A DNA stretch of 64,000 bases from Hyphomicrobiales bacterium (lineage in GTDB: Bacteria; Pseudomonadota; Alphaproteobacteria; Rhizobiales; Rhizobiaceae), in NCBI GenBank assembly GCA_011087605.1, contig JAALLE010000009.1, positions 1 to 64,000 on the forward strand. Reading direction: 5' to 3'. Under the pieces are notes generated by a model. That model saw nothing but the letters and a program-made list of their open reading frames with translations. It was not told where the DNA came from and made no database searches. The translations under genes and the position numbers were made by a program. Shown piece after piece: positions 20,488-31,281 of the stretch (position 1 is its first letter; each line of letters starts with the position of its first letter).

Positions 20488-20713
20488 CAAATGCTCCGGC
20501 GACACAGGGGTGGCAGTTGAACTGCAATTGGTATGGCAAATTTTAACAATCTTATTAAGCACCTGTAATGGCTAAAAAGCGGCGAATAAGGCTGGTTAAC
20601 ATTTAGTTGAATTAGTGACCGATATGCCACTGCATCAGCCATTTACATGTGCCGTGCAAACGGCAATCATCACCCCTTCCAATTCCAGCGCTTCTACCCG
20701 GAGATGAGTTACG

Positions 20714-22204
20714 ATGATGCCAACAATTAAATTCACCGCAGCCGCAATGCCAGCCAAAGGAACGCTTGTCGTTTTTGCAGATGGTGACAACAAGCTCGGC
20801 GCGGCAGGCAACGCCCTGGATAAATCCGGTGCGCTGACCAAGGCGATCAAGGCCGCAGGATTCAAAGGTGGATTTGGCAAGACATTGGATATCTTAACAC
20901 CACGTGACAGTGATCTTGATCGAATGATTGTTGTTGGGCTGGGCGATGTGAAGAAGCTGACGGAGTTCCACTGGTTGCGACTTGGTGGTCGCATCCGGGC
21001 GAGTGTAGCGGGCAATGTCAAAGTTGCTGTCATGGTGGAATTACCACAAGGAGAAGGTAAAAAAAGCCCATCGGTTGGGGCGAAAAATTGTCTCGATCTG
21101 GGCGTCGGCGCGCGCCTGGCCAGCTATCGGTTCGACCGTTACAAGACCAAAAAACGCAGCCGCTCCAAACCCCAGACACTGACCCTGCACGCCAAGTCCG
21201 CCAGCGCCGCAAAAAAATTGTGGGACGGTCAGGAGGGGGTCTCCGATGGTGTAATGCTGGCCCGCGATCTGGTAAATGAGCCTGCTAATATTCTGACTCC
21301 AAAGGATTTTGCTAAGCGGGCGATGCAATTGAAGAAATTGGGCTGTGCTGTGGAGGTGCTTGACGAAAAGGCGATGAAAGCGCTCAAGATGGAAGCCTTG
21401 CTGGGGGTTGCGCGTGGCTCTCGGAACCCGCCGCGCATGGCAATCATTCAGTGGAAGGGCGGCGCATCAAAAGAGCGACCAGTCGCTTTCGTTGGAAAGG
21501 GCGTAACATTCGATACCGGTGGCATTTCGCTGAAGCCGGCGGGTGGCATGGAAGACATGAAAGGCGATATGGGCGGGGCCGCTGCCGTTGCTGGGTTGAT
21601 GCACGCGCTGGCGGCGCGAAAAGCAAAAGTCAACGCCGTTGGCATTATCGCGATGGTTGAAAATATGCCCGACGGAGATGCACAGCGCCCGGGCGATATT
21701 GTCAAATCCATGTCAGGTCAGACAATTGAAGTGCTCAACACGGATGCAGAAGGCCGCCTCGTGCTGGCGGACGCGCTTTGGCATTGCAATAAGAAATTCA
21801 AACCAAAATTCATGATAAATCTGGCGACACTGACTGGTGCGATATTGGTTGCATTGGGAAATCAGCACGCGGGCCTGTTTTCCAATAATGATGAACTTAG
21901 TGAACAGCTTTCAGCAGCAGGTCTGGATACCAATGAAAAGGTCTGGCGCATGCCGCTAACTCCTGAATATGACAAACTGATTGATTCCAAGAATGCCGAT
22001 ATGAAAAATATAGGTGGCCGCTATGCTGGTTCGATCACGGCAGGGCAATTTCTTCAGCGATTCGTTGGTAAAACGCCATGGGCTCACCTGGACGTAGCTG
22101 GTACTGCAATGGCCTCTCCCCAAACCGAGATCAACAAATCGTGGGCCAGTGGGTTTGGCGTGCGGCTTCTGGATCGGCTGGTGGCGGACAATTACGAAAG
22201 CTGA
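20714..22204 (+). CDS. pepA: Leucyl aminopeptidase (M17)
   Basis: [32 protein letters not shown] and [14 protein letters not shown] signatures. Confidence 0.95.
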   Translation: MMPTIKFTAAAMPAKGTLVVFADGDNKLGAAGNALDKSGALTKAIKAAGFKGGFGKTLDILTPRDSDLDRMIVVGLGDVKKLTEFHWLRLGGRIRASVAGNVKVAVMVELPQGEGKKSPSVGAKNCLDLGVGARLASYRFDRYKTKKRSRSKPQTLTLHAKSASAAKKLWDGQEGVSDGVMLARDLVNEPANILTPKDFAKRAMQLKKLGCAVEVLDEKAMKALKMEALLGVARGSRNPPRMAIIQWKGGASKERPVAFVGKGVTFDTGGISLKPAGGMEDMKGDMGGAAAVAGLMHALAARKAKVNAVGIIAMVENMPDGDAQRPGDIVKSMSGQTIEVLNTDAEGRLVLADALWHCNKKFKPKFMINLATLTGAILVALGNQHAGLFSNNDELSEQLSAAGLDTNEKVWRMPLTPEYDKLIDSKNADMKNIGGRYAGSITAGQFLQRFVGKTPWAHLDVAGTAMASPQTEINKSWASGFGVRLLDRLVADNYES

Positions 22205-22267
22205 TTGCGTGGTTGCCAGGATCGGTGCGCGGAGAGCGGCGTTGGACGATAGGCCTGTGAGGTACGT

Positions 22268-22735
22268 GTGACAGAAATATTGTTTTACCATCTGACCCAA
22301 AACACTTTTCAGCAGGCGTTGCCCGGATTGCTGGAACGATGTTTGGAGCGTGAATGGAAGGTAACGATTCAGTTGGAGGATGCGTCTGCGCGTGACCAAC
22401 TCAACGATCATTTATGGACATACCGTGATGACAGCTTTTTGCCTCATGGAGCTGAAAGTGCTGCCCAAAGCAAGGCGACGGACAGTCCGGAAAGTCATCC
22501 TATCTGGTTGACCACGACAACCGAAAATCCCAATGATTCCAGCGTTCGCTTTTTGATCGGTGGGGCCGTACCTGGAAGTACGGAAAATTATGACCGACTA
22601 ATATATCTGTTCGACGGACATGATGAGGAGGCAGTATCTTCGGCGCGGGAGCGTTGGAAAATTGAAAAAAAAGCTGGCCATGAGCTGACATATTGGCAAC
22701 AAGATGAAGAAGGACGTTGGCGCAAAGCGGCATAG
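22268..22735 (+). CDS. holC: DNA polymerase III subunit chi
   Basis: MTEILFYHLTQNTFQQALPGLLERCLEREWKVTIQ...LNDHLWTYRDDSFLPHG; GTG start. Confidence 0.9.
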   Translation: MTEILFYHLTQNTFQQALPGLLERCLEREWKVTIQLEDASARDQLNDHLWTYRDDSFLPHGAESAAQSKATDSPESHPIWLTTTTENPNDSSVRFLIGGAVPGSTENYDRLIYLFDGHDEEAVSSARERWKIEKKAGHELTYWQQDEEGRWRKAA

Positions 22736-22788
22736 AATTGCCAGTTTTGTTGAGCCAACGACGTTTGCTGTTCAAAAGGTATATGCAG

Positions 22789-23922
22789 ATGAGCAATCAA
22801 TCACCACCAGTTGATCCCGATGGCCTGATGGAGTTTTCGGTGGTTTTCACGGATCGCTCCCTCAATCATATGTCGCAGCAATTCCAACAGGTTATGCGTG
22901 ATATTTCGGCAACTTTGAAGGACGTATATAATGCCGATGCAACAATTGTCGTACCGGGTGGTGGAACCTATGGAATGGAAGCTGTGGCGCGTCAGTTTGC
23001 GACCGGCAAGAAAGCGCTGGTGGTCCGAAACGGCTGGTTTTCATACCGCTGGACCCAAATATTTGAAGCTGGAGACATTGTCAGTGAGCACGTTGCCTTA
23101 AAAGCACGTCAGACGGGCAATGAAAGCCCGGCTCCCTTCGCTCCTCACCCAATCGACGATGTTGTTCGCGAAATTCATGATCACAAGCCTGATGTGGTCT
23201 TTGCCCCTCATGTAGAAACTTCTGCCGGAATCGTATTGCCAACCGACTATATCAAGGCCGCTGCCCAGGCGGCCCATGATGTCGGAGCGTTGTTTGTACT
23301 GGATTGCATTGCCTCCGGCACAGTGTGGGTTGATATGAAGGCCTGTGGTGTAGATGTGCTGATTTCGGCGCCACAAAAGGGTTGGAGTGCATCGCCTTCT
23401 GCAGGGCTGGTGATGATGAGTCAGCGGGCGCTTGATGCCATGGAAGACACAAAAAGCAGTTCCTTTGCGATTGATCTGGCAAAATGGCACCAGATCATGC
23501 AGGCCTATGAAAATGGCGGCCATGCCTATCATTCAACCATGCCCACTGACGCACTGACCGGTTTTCGTGACACCATGCTGGAAACCCAGAACTACGGATT
23601 TGATAAAGTCTGTCAGGAGCAACTCGAGCTTGGTCAGCGGGTCCGTGCCATACTCGCCGAACGCGGTTTTAAAAGCGTTGCTGCGGCCGGTTTTGAGGCG
23701 CCCGGAGTGGTGGTCAGCTATACCGATGATCCCGAGATACAAAATGGCAAGAAATTTGCTGCCCAGGGCATGCAGATTGCCGCTGGTGTGCCATTGATGT
23801 GTGATGAACCGGAGGATTTCTCGACATTTCGTATCGGATTGTTCGGGTTGGAAAAACTGCACGGAATCGATGGCGCCGTGGCCAAAATAGAAGCTGCGCT
23901 GGACGCAATAGAAGCTGGTTAG
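22789..23922 (+). CDS. Class V aminotransferase (alanine/serine-glyoxylate type)
   Basis: VPGGGTYGMEAVARQF, FVLDCIASGTVWVDMKACGVDVLISAPQKGWSASPSAGLVMMS (PLP-lysine context). Confidence 0.88.
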   Translation: MSNQSPPVDPDGLMEFSVVFTDRSLNHMSQQFQQVMRDISATLKDVYNADATIVVPGGGTYGMEAVARQFATGKKALVVRNGWFSYRWTQIFEAGDIVSEHVALKARQTGNESPAPFAPHPIDDVVREIHDHKPDVVFAPHVETSAGIVLPTDYIKAAAQAAHDVGALFVLDCIASGTVWVDMKACGVDVLISAPQKGWSASPSAGLVMMSQRALDAMEDTKSSSFAIDLAKWHQIMQAYENGGHAYHSTMPTDALTGFRDTMLETQNYGFDKVCQEQLELGQRVRAILAERGFKSVAAAGFEAPGVVVSYTDDPEIQNGKKFAAQGMQIAAGVPLMCDEPEDFSTFRIGLFGLEKLHGIDGAVAKIEAALDAIEAG

Positions 23923-23932
23923 GACAGCGGCT

Positions 23933-25822
23933 CTAAGCTTCTGCCAGCGCTTCGCTGATTTCCAGCCATTCCTCCTCAACATCGTTCAGGCGGCGCTCGA
24001 ACTCGGCTTTTTTTGTCGCAAGTTCGCGAATGCGCTTGGCGTCGCGCTCAGTGCTTGCGGTCGCCAATAGTTTGTCGAGTTTTTTGATCGCTTCTGCGGC
24101 CTTTTTCATGATCGCTTCAAGATTTTGTAGGCGTTTGCGTCGGTCTGCCTGACTTTCACGGCGAATGGCGTCCTCGCGTCGTTTTTCTCCCGCCGATTTC
24201 TCGATGACAGGCTTTGACTTGCTTTTCTTTTCCTGTTTTTTCGATCCGGGCGATCCCGGACCCTTCAGGACCAGACGGCGATAGTCTTCCAGATCGCCAT
24301 TATATGACCCGACCCGACCATCATGAACCAGCCACAGACGTTCAGCGCTGGCTTCGACCAAATGGCGGTCATGGGAAATCAGGATTACAGCCCCGGAATA
24401 GGCGTTCAGTGCCATGACGAGGCTTTCGCGGGTATCGATGTCGAGATGGTTGGTCGGCTCGTCAAGGATCAACAGGTGCGGCTGATTGAAAGTGGTCAAA
24501 CCCAACAACAGGCGGGCCTTTTCACCGCCTGAGAGGTTTTTCGCCCGGGTTTCCATTTTTTCCGCACCAAGACCCATCCGAGCTACTCGTCCACGGACCT
24601 TGGCATCGGGATGGTTGGGCATCAATTTGCGCACATGCTCAACAGGCGTTTGTTCTGGATAGAGATCGTCCATATTGTGCTGGGCGAACATCGCGACCCG
24701 CAGTTTTTCTGAGCGCACCACTTTGCCGTCCATCACCTGCAAACGGCCGGCAATCAGCTTGGCGAATGTCGATTTGCCATTGCCATTGGCACCCAGCAGC
24801 GCGATGCGGTCATCGGCATCAATGCGCAGATCCATATGGCTGATGACCGGTTGGCCCGGCTGATAGCCGGCAACCGCGTTTTGCAGGTTGATGATCGGCG
24901 ATGCGATGGGTTTTTCCGGGCTGGGAAAGTGCAGGGGGGCAACTTCGCTGTCCTGGACGGCCGATATTTTGGCCATTTTTTCCAATGCTTTAACGCGAGA
25001 TTGAGCCTGAGTGGCCTTGGAGGCTTTGGCTTTAAAACGGTTGATGAAAGATTCCATATGGGCGCGCTTGGCGTCCTGCTTGGCCTTCATTTTGGTCTGC
25101 AGTGCCATGCGCTCGGCGCGGGTCTTTTCAAAAAAGTCGTAATCACCCTTGTAGGAAGTCAGCTTCAGGTGCTCAAGATGCACAATCGTGTTGCAGCACT
25201 TGTTCAGCAAATCACGGTCGTGACTGATGATGATCACCGTATGGCGATAGCGGGCCACATAATTTTCCAGCCACAACGTGCCTTCCAGATCGAGATAGTT
25301 GGTCGGTTCGTCGAGCAACAGCAAATCGGGCTCAGAAAACAGAACGGCTGCCAGCGCAACACGCATCCGCCAACCTCCTGAGAAGTCAGAACAAGGGCGG
25401 GCCTGAGCGTTAGAATCAAATCCAAGACCGTGCAGAATGGCCCCGGCGCGGGCATCAGCAGAATGGGCGTCTATATCTGTCAGCCGTGTATGAATATCGG
25501 CTATGCGTGTGGGATCCGTGGCACTTTCTGCCTCCGCCAACAGTCTGGTGCGTTCCACATCCGCTTCCAGCACAGTGTCCAACAGCGATTTTTCGGTTCC
25601 GGGGGCTTCCTGTGCCACCTGACCAATGCGCATGTTACGGCGCAATTTCAAAGATCCGCTTTCAGCGCCATATTCGCCGGTGATCAATTTGAAAAGTGTG
25701 GTTTTCCCGGTCCCGTTGCGGCCAACAAAACCCACCCGCGCGCCCATTGGTACGGCCAGTGAAGTATTGTCCAACAGCAGGCGGCCCTGCATGCGAAATG
25801 TGAGGTCAGATATCGTCAGCAT
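23933..25822 (-). CDS. ABC-F family ATP-binding protein
   Basis: Two Walker A motifs (GRNGTGKTTLFKL; GANGNGKSTFAKL), two LSGG-type signatures, Lys-rich C-terminal coiled coil, no TM. Confidence 0.95.
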   Translation of the reverse strand: MLTISDLTFRMQGRLLLDNTSLAVPMGARVGFVGRNGTGKTTLFKLITGEYGAESGSLKLRRNMRIGQVAQEAPGTEKSLLDTVLEADVERTRLLAEAESATDPTRIADIHTRLTDIDAHSADARAGAILHGLGFDSNAQARPCSDFSGGWRMRVALAAVLFSEPDLLLLDEPTNYLDLEGTLWLENYVARYRHTVIIISHDRDLLNKCCNTIVHLEHLKLTSYKGDYDFFEKTRAERMALQTKMKAKQDAKRAHMESFINRFKAKASKATQAQSRVKALEKMAKISAVQDSEVAPLHFPSPEKPIASPIINLQNAVAGYQPGQPVISHMDLRIDADDRIALLGANGNGKSTFAKLIAGRLQVMDGKVVRSEKLRVAMFAQHNMDDLYPEQTPVEHVRKLMPNHPDAKVRGRVARMGLGAEKMETRAKNLSGGEKARLLLGLTTFNQPHLLILDEPTNHLDIDTRESLVMALNAYSGAVILISHDRHLVEASAERLWLVHDGRVGSYNGDLEDYRRLVLKGPGSPGSKKQEKKSKSKPVIEKSAGEKRREDAIRRESQADRRKRLQNLEAIMKKAAEAIKKLDKLLATASTERDAKRIRELATKKAEFERRLNDVEEEWLEISEALAEA

Positions 25823-25916
25823 GGGCGGCTTTTGAGCGAAACCAATGACAAGTGCAAGAGCGCAAATGCAATTTTACTGTACTGCCTGCTCCACCACTGC
25901 ATATTACACCGGTAAG

Positions 25917-26813
25917 TCAGGTGGCAGACTTTGGTTTTCGGTTGACCAGCACGATACCTGCGCCCACCAGGGCAAGAGCCGCCAGGAGCCGCAAACCAAC
26001 TGGCTCGTCAAGCAGCAGCCAGCCGAATGCGACACCAAATACCGGGGCAAAAAAGGTGAAACTGGCCATGTCGGAAGCGGGGTATTTTGACAACAACCAG
26101 AACCAGGCGGAAAATCCGAAACAGACCACCACGACCACCTGAAATGAGAAGATCGCTAGATGATAGGCCTGCAGATCTCTGATCAGTGGTCCAAACAATG
26201 GGGCAACAATCAAGATTAGTGGCGCCGATACCGCCACCTGATAGATCAACTGCATTTCAGGGGAAGACTTGTTCAGATTCGTGGTTCGGGCGATCAAGGC
26301 AATTGCCGCCCATAATATTGCCCCAACCAGACAGACCAAATCACCAATCAGGGCGTATTCGGTTGCCGGTTCATTGTTATGGGAAAGGGCTATGACCACG
26401 CCGGCAATCGCCATGGCAAGCCCGGTCAGGCGCAGACCCGTCAGTCGTTCGCCGGGAATAATGACGTGAGCACCAAGGGCGACCCAAAACGGCATTGTGT
26501 AGAAGAAGACTGAGGCGCGGGAGACGGTGGTGTAGTCCAGCGCGAGAAACAACAGGATGAATTCAGCTGCAAAACAGCCTCCGGCAATCACCCCTGGTAT
26601 CAGGCTACCGTCGGATATCGACAGGCGTCGTTTGGCAATCAGAGCAAATATCAGCAAAATCGGTAACACACAAAGCGAGCGCAAACCGGCCTGAAAAACC
26701 GGCTGCAACCCGCCATTGACGACTTTCACCAGAACCTGATTAAGGCCCAGCAACGCAGCGAACAAAATGAGGCTGGTCGCACCAAATGCGTCGATGCGGC
26801 TTTTACGTTCCAA
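25917..26813 (-). CDS. DMT/EamA-family transporter
   Basis: 10-TM pattern; TSLILFAALLGLNQVLVKVVNGGLQPVFQAGLRSL. Confidence 0.88.
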   Translation of the reverse strand: MERKSRIDAFGATSLILFAALLGLNQVLVKVVNGGLQPVFQAGLRSLCVLPILLIFALIAKRRLSISDGSLIPGVIAGGCFAAEFILLFLALDYTTVSRASVFFYTMPFWVALGAHVIIPGERLTGLRLTGLAMAIAGVVIALSHNNEPATEYALIGDLVCLVGAILWAAIALIARTTNLNKSSPEMQLIYQVAVSAPLILIVAPLFGPLIRDLQAYHLAIFSFQVVVVVCFGFSAWFWLLSKYPASDMASFTFFAPVFGVAFGWLLLDEPVGLRLLAALALVGAGIVLVNRKPKSAT

Positions 26814-26816
26814 CGG

Positions 26817-27329
26817 TCAGGACACCTTCTGGGTCTGTGTTTCGAGCATGTAGTAAATCAGGTCCAGTGGCGGTGCTTCACCCGTCAATCGGGTCAATAT
26901 GGCATGGGCTTGTCCGCGATGATGGGTCTGGTGGTTGAATAAATGGGCAAGAGTTGGCGCCAATTTCTGAGTGATTTTTTCGGGATTCAGCACCGGCGTG
27001 TAGGAAAAATCTGAGCTCAAAATGGTCTCGTCCAGGCCATCAACATAGTCGATAATACGCGCATCCATCTGCTGTCTGGCGGTCCAAAGGTCATCGAAAT
27101 CGGCATAAAGCACCGCCTCCAGAGATTTGATTGGATTTGGAACCTGCTGGAAACGGCTCATCCAGGCGGTATCGCCAACCAATATGTGGTTGAGCGTTCC
27201 CTGCATCGAACTAAATGCCACCTCACAGTCAGCAAGATATTGTTCGTTGGTCAATTTCTGCGCTGCGTCATACAACCGCTGGTTTGCCCAACGATTATAG
27301 GTGGCGAACATAATGAAGTGATCGATCAT
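26817..27329 (-). CDS. DinB-family protein
   Basis: MFATYNRWANQRLYDAAQKLTNEQY, LNHILVGDTAWMSRF, LAHLFNHQTHHRGQAHAILT metal-site histidines. Confidence 0.9.
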   Translation of the reverse strand: MIDHFIMFATYNRWANQRLYDAAQKLTNEQYLADCEVAFSSMQGTLNHILVGDTAWMSRFQQVPNPIKSLEAVLYADFDDLWTARQQMDARIIDYVDGLDETILSSDFSYTPVLNPEKITQKLAPTLAHLFNHQTHHRGQAHAILTRLTGEAPPLDLIYYMLETQTQKVS

Positions 27330-27401
27330 TGTCTTTTGTCCTTTTTGAAGGCGTGTTAGCCAAAGCCCAACCTACAAAACTCTTACAAGCGGAAATCCCA
27401 A

Positions 27402-28094
27402 ATGACCATCCAACTCTATGAACTTTGCGGTGCAACTGAAGATCACCTATTCAGTCCTCATTGTTGGAAAGCACGGATGTCGCTTGCACATAAGGGAATG
27501 GATTTCACATCCGCCCCGGTGCCGTTTACCAAAGTCGCATCCGTGGAAAACGGAGAATATCGCAAAGTGCCGGTGCTGCGGGACGGTGATACGGTGATCG
27601 AGGAGAGCTACGAAATCGCCAAATACCTTGATCGCACCTATCCGGACAAGCCCAGCCTGTTTGTTGGCGAAGGTGGAGAAGCGCTAACCGCATTCGTCAT
27701 CAGCTGGGCAACCACGCAAATCCACCCCGCAGTCGGCAAGCTATGTGTCTATGACATCCACCAGTCCCTTGCCCCGGCAGATCAGGAATTTTTCCGGGCA
27801 TCCCGCGAAAAACTGTTTGGCTGCACACTGGAAGAATTTGACGCCAAATTTCCAAAAAATGGCGAAGCGCTTGAAGCCGCGTTGTTTCCGTTGAAAAACC
27901 TGCTCTCGCGTCAGGCATATCTCGGTGGCGAAGCACCGGTATTTGCCGATTATGTTGTTTTTGGTCCGCTCCAATGGATGCGCACAACCTGCACCAAGGA
28001 TCATCTGCCCCAGGAGGGGCCGGTGGCAGATTGGTTCAATCGCCTGCTTGATCTTTATGGCGGCATGGCAAGAAATGCCAAGACCATGGGCTAA
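27402..28094 (+). CDS. Glutathione S-transferase-family protein (LigE/beta-etherase-like)
   Basis: [58 protein letters not shown]. Confidence 0.85.
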   Translation: MTIQLYELCGATEDHLFSPHCWKARMSLAHKGMDFTSAPVPFTKVASVENGEYRKVPVLRDGDTVIEESYEIAKYLDRTYPDKPSLFVGEGGEALTAFVISWATTQIHPAVGKLCVYDIHQSLAPADQEFFRASREKLFGCTLEEFDAKFPKNGEALEAALFPLKNLLSRQAYLGGEAPVFADYVVFGPLQWMRTTCTKDHLPQEGPVADWFNRLLDLYGGMARNAKTMG

Positions 28095-28186
28095 CGCCCT
28101 TCAGGTTGAAATGGCTTGCCGAGACGGGGTGTTGCGGCTATAGCCCGCAGCAACCAATTCCCCTTTCTGTTACAGGATCCCAATCG

Positions 28187-28609
28187 ATGGCTATCGAACG
28201 TACATTTTCAATGATCAAACCAGACGCCACCAAACGCAATCTGACCGGCGTTATCACTGCACAGCTGGAAGAAGCAGGACTGCGCGTTGTAGCATCCCGC
28301 CGCGTCCACATGAGCCTGCGTGAAGCCCAGCAGTTTTACGCTGTTCACAGTGAGCGTCCGTTTTTTGGCGAGCTTACTGAATTCATGTCTTCAGGCCCAA
28401 CCGTTGTTCAGGTTCTTGAAGGTGAAAACGCAATTTTGAAAAACCGCGAAGTCATGGGCGCGACCAACCCAGCCGATGCTGACGCCGGCACAATCCGCAA
28501 GGAACATGCCCTGTCACTGGGTGAAAACTCCGTTCACGGTTCCGACGCGCCTGAAACTGCTGCTGAAGAAATCGCATTCTGGTTTGCCGGCTGCGAAATT
28601 GTTGGCTAA
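28187..28609 (+). CDS. ndk: Nucleoside diphosphate kinase
   Basis: [21 protein letters not shown]; active-site [21 protein letters not shown]. Confidence 0.97.
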   Translation: MAIERTFSMIKPDATKRNLTGVITAQLEEAGLRVVASRRVHMSLREAQQFYAVHSERPFFGELTEFMSSGPTVVQVLEGENAILKNREVMGATNPADADAGTIRKEHALSLGENSVHGSDAPETAAEEIAFWFAGCEIVG

Positions 28610-28632
28610 GCACTCAGACATAGTTTGACTGG

Positions 28633-28667
28633 AAACCCGGGTTTTGCCAGAGCGACCCGGGTTTTTT
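28633..28667 (+). terminator. Rho-independent terminator after ndk
   Basis: Perfect 9-bp stem AAACCCGGG/CCCGGGTTT, 14-nt loop, T6 run. Confidence 0.9.
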
Positions 28668-28786
28668 ATGTCTGGGTGGAATGCCGTTGGACCAGTGATT
28701 GTAGCCGGCACGTGGAATTTTAAGTCAACAATCGCTAAGAACTGTAGCCATTGGACAAGTGATTCATAAGATGGGTCTGACCGAAT

Positions 28787-30520
28787 ATGTTTAATCAGAT
28801 AACAAAGCTTCTTTTGACCCTGGCTGCAGCGCTTATGCTGAGCCAGGCCGGTTTGGCACCCCATGCAAATGCGCAATTCCTTCCAACCGCCAAGAAGGCT
28901 GAGACGCCGGTTGCGGTCGACCCGTTGGCGCGCACGACACCACGCGGCACGGTGGAGGGCTATCTGGAAGCAATTCGGTCCGGAGACATCGACAAAGCTG
29001 TTCGCTATCTGGATATGTCCAATCATCCCGAAGAAGAGCAAATCTTTCGCGGCAAGGAGCGTGCCAGAGAGTTAATCCAGCTATTGGATCGCAATGGTTA
29101 TATCTACGACATCAATCAACTATCGGCATTGCCGGAAGGAACAATTGGTGACGAACTTGAAGTAAATATCGATCAGGTCGGGGTGCTGGACCGGTCCAGC
29201 CGCCAAGTGCCTCTGCTGGTTGAAAGGATCACCTCGCAAAACGGGCTGCAGATTTGGTTGTTTGAATCCACGACCCTTAACCGGGTGCCGTTTTTGCTTA
29301 AAACTTCCAATGAAAGCCTGCTCGACAGAGTTTTGCCGGAATCCCTGAAATCCGAGAAAATTGGCGCCGTATCTACCGGTCACTGGCTGGCGATTGGCGT
29401 GGCGGCTATCGCGGCATTGCTGATCGGGCTGACAATCAGTTGGGTGATTATCTGGGTGTTGCGAATGCTGCTTGAGCGTCGGTCGCATCTTCCCGGGCGC
29501 GGTGTCTTATCGACAATTGTTATTCCGCTGGGCGTGGTCATTGGCGTGTCGCTGTATCGCCTGATTGTTATCAGCATTGGGGTCCAACTCGTTGCGCGCG
29601 ATTATATCAGCTGGATGGTCACCATCGCCAGCCTTATGGCGCTGGCCTGGCTTGGCATGCGGATCGTCGAAGGTATCGCTGAATTTGTCCGTTATGGCAT
29701 GTCGCGCACCAAGCGTCTCAGCTCTGTTGCTGTTGTGATGCTGGCAAAACGCATGGCCAAGGCAGTGATCATCGGTATCGCTGGCATAACCATACTCGAC
29801 ATTGTTGGATTTGATGTCTCCACCGGACTAGCCGCACTTGGTATTGGTGGTATCGCATTAGCGCTGGGTGCCCAGCGCACAATTGAGAACCTGGTTGGGT
29901 CGATTACGGTGGTCGCCGACAGGCCGGTTGCCGTGGGCGATTTCTGCAAATTTGGCGATGTTATGGGAACGGTGGAGGATATTGGCATTCGCTCGACCCA
30001 GGTCCGCACGCTCGATCGCACAATCGTGACTGTCCCCAACGGGGCATTCGCCTCGCTTGAGATCGAGAATTATGCCCGGCGCGATCAGTTTCGGCTCTAT
30101 ACCGTTTTGACAATGCGCTATGAAACAACTCCAGCACAGGTGCGATACTTGCTGGAGGAACTGCGCAAGCTGCTGGCTCAGACAGATGCCGTTACGGAGG
30201 ACCCGGCGCGGGTGCGTTTCGTCGGACTGGGCAGCCACTCCATAGACATCGAAATCTTTGCCTATGTTGTCGCCGATAACTACAATCAATTTCTGGAAGT
30301 GCAGGAAGAAATTCTGCTGTCGATCATGGACATCGTGGCGCAGAGCGGCACGGATTTCGCATTTCCTTCTCAAACTTTGTATTTTGGCAAGGATCACCCA
30401 CCATCGGCTGAGAAAGCCGATGATATTGAGGCCTTAATGGCGTCGGTGGAACCGCAGTCGGTGGAGGCCTCCGTGGAGGCGCCAGTCAAAAAATCACCCG
30501 CAAAGGGTAAGAAAAAATAG
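28787..30520 (+). CDS. MscS-family mechanosensitive ion channel with periplasmic N-terminal domain
   Basis: Signal peptide; LAALGIGGIALALGAQRTIENLVGSITVVADRPVAVGDFCKFGDVMGTVEDIGIRSTQVRTLDRTIVTVPNG. Confidence 0.93.
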   Translation: MFNQITKLLLTLAAALMLSQAGLAPHANAQFLPTAKKAETPVAVDPLARTTPRGTVEGYLEAIRSGDIDKAVRYLDMSNHPEEEQIFRGKERARELIQLLDRNGYIYDINQLSALPEGTIGDELEVNIDQVGVLDRSSRQVPLLVERITSQNGLQIWLFESTTLNRVPFLLKTSNESLLDRVLPESLKSEKIGAVSTGHWLAIGVAAIAALLIGLTISWVIIWVLRMLLERRSHLPGRGVLSTIVIPLGVVIGVSLYRLIVISIGVQLVARDYISWMVTIASLMALAWLGMRIVEGIAEFVRYGMSRTKRLSSVAVVMLAKRMAKAVIIGIAGITILDIVGFDVSTGLAALGIGGIALALGAQRTIENLVGSITVVADRPVAVGDFCKFGDVMGTVEDIGIRSTQVRTLDRTIVTVPNGAFASLEIENYARRDQFRLYTVLTMRYETTPAQVRYLLEELRKLLAQTDAVTEDPARVRFVGLGSHSIDIEIFAYVVADNYNQFLEVQEEILLSIMDIVAQSGTDFAFPSQTLYFGKDHPPSAEKADDIEALMASVEPQSVEASVEAPVKKSPAKGKKK

Positions 30521-30547
30521 CCTGCGCTGCACGACCATGTGATGAAA

Positions 30548-31006
30548 TTAGTCCCAGCGCTTTTTGGCCGCTTCATCGCTTTCCTTGGCATCCACCCAGT
30601 CGCCCGGCGTCCCATCAGCCCGGTGCTCTTTTTTCCAAAATGGTGCGTTGGTCTTGAGAAAATCCATAACGTAGCGAGCCCCATCAAAGGCTGCGTCCCG
30701 GTGACGGCTTGTGGCAATCACCAGTACAATCTGCTCTCCAGGTCTGATCACCCCGTAGCGATGGATGACGGTCATTCCATCTATCGGCCAGCGTTGGCAG
30801 GCTTCTGAAGCGGAACGCTCGATTTCAGCTTCGGCCATGCCGGGATAGTGTTCCAATTCAAGCGCGGTCAGACTGTGATCTTCGCTGCGGCAAAGCCCGG
30901 TAAAGGTGGCGACAGCTCCAATATCGGTTCTGCCCCTGGTCAATTTGCGAGTTTCGGCACTCTGGTCGAAGTCATCAGATTGGACAATGACTTTTGGAGC
31001 GATCAT
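30548..31006 (-). CDS. moaE: Molybdopterin synthase catalytic subunit
   Basis: GAVATFTGLCRSEDHSLTALELEHYPGMAEAEIER; HRYGVIRPGEQIVLVIATSRHRDAAFDGARYVMDFLKTNAPFWKKE. Confidence 0.95.
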   Translation of the reverse strand: MIAPKVIVQSDDFDQSAETRKLTRGRTDIGAVATFTGLCRSEDHSLTALELEHYPGMAEAEIERSASEACQRWPIDGMTVIHRYGVIRPGEQIVLVIATSRHRDAAFDGARYVMDFLKTNAPFWKKEHRADGTPGDWVDAKESDEAAKKRWD

Positions 31007-31011
31007 GTCGA

Positions 31012-31278
31012 TCAGCCACCAGTCATTGGTGGGAACAAGGCGATTTCGCGGGGAGAATCGAGACGTTGGTCGTGCTCTACATGTTGTTGGTCGAGCGCCA
31101 CGCGGATAATGTCGGGAAACTCCAGAGCAGCTGCAAATTGGTCGTTTCGTCCTTGCATCCACTGCAGCATCTGGGACACCGTTTCAACCGAATCTGGAAG
31201 GTTTACGGTTTCCTCGCCCATGCCAACCCGCTCGCGGATCCATGAAAAATAGTGAACCTTGGCGCCATTTTTGGTCAT
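31012..31278 (-). CDS. moaD: Molybdopterin synthase sulfur carrier subunit
   Basis: Ubiquitin-like about 88 aa, VHYFSWIRERVGMGEETVNLP, ends FPPMTGG. Confidence 0.93.
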   Translation of the reverse strand: MTKNGAKVHYFSWIRERVGMGEETVNLPDSVETVSQMLQWMQGRNDQFAAALEFPDIIRVALDQQHVEHDQRLDSPREIALFPPMTGG

Positions 31279-31281
31279 CGT

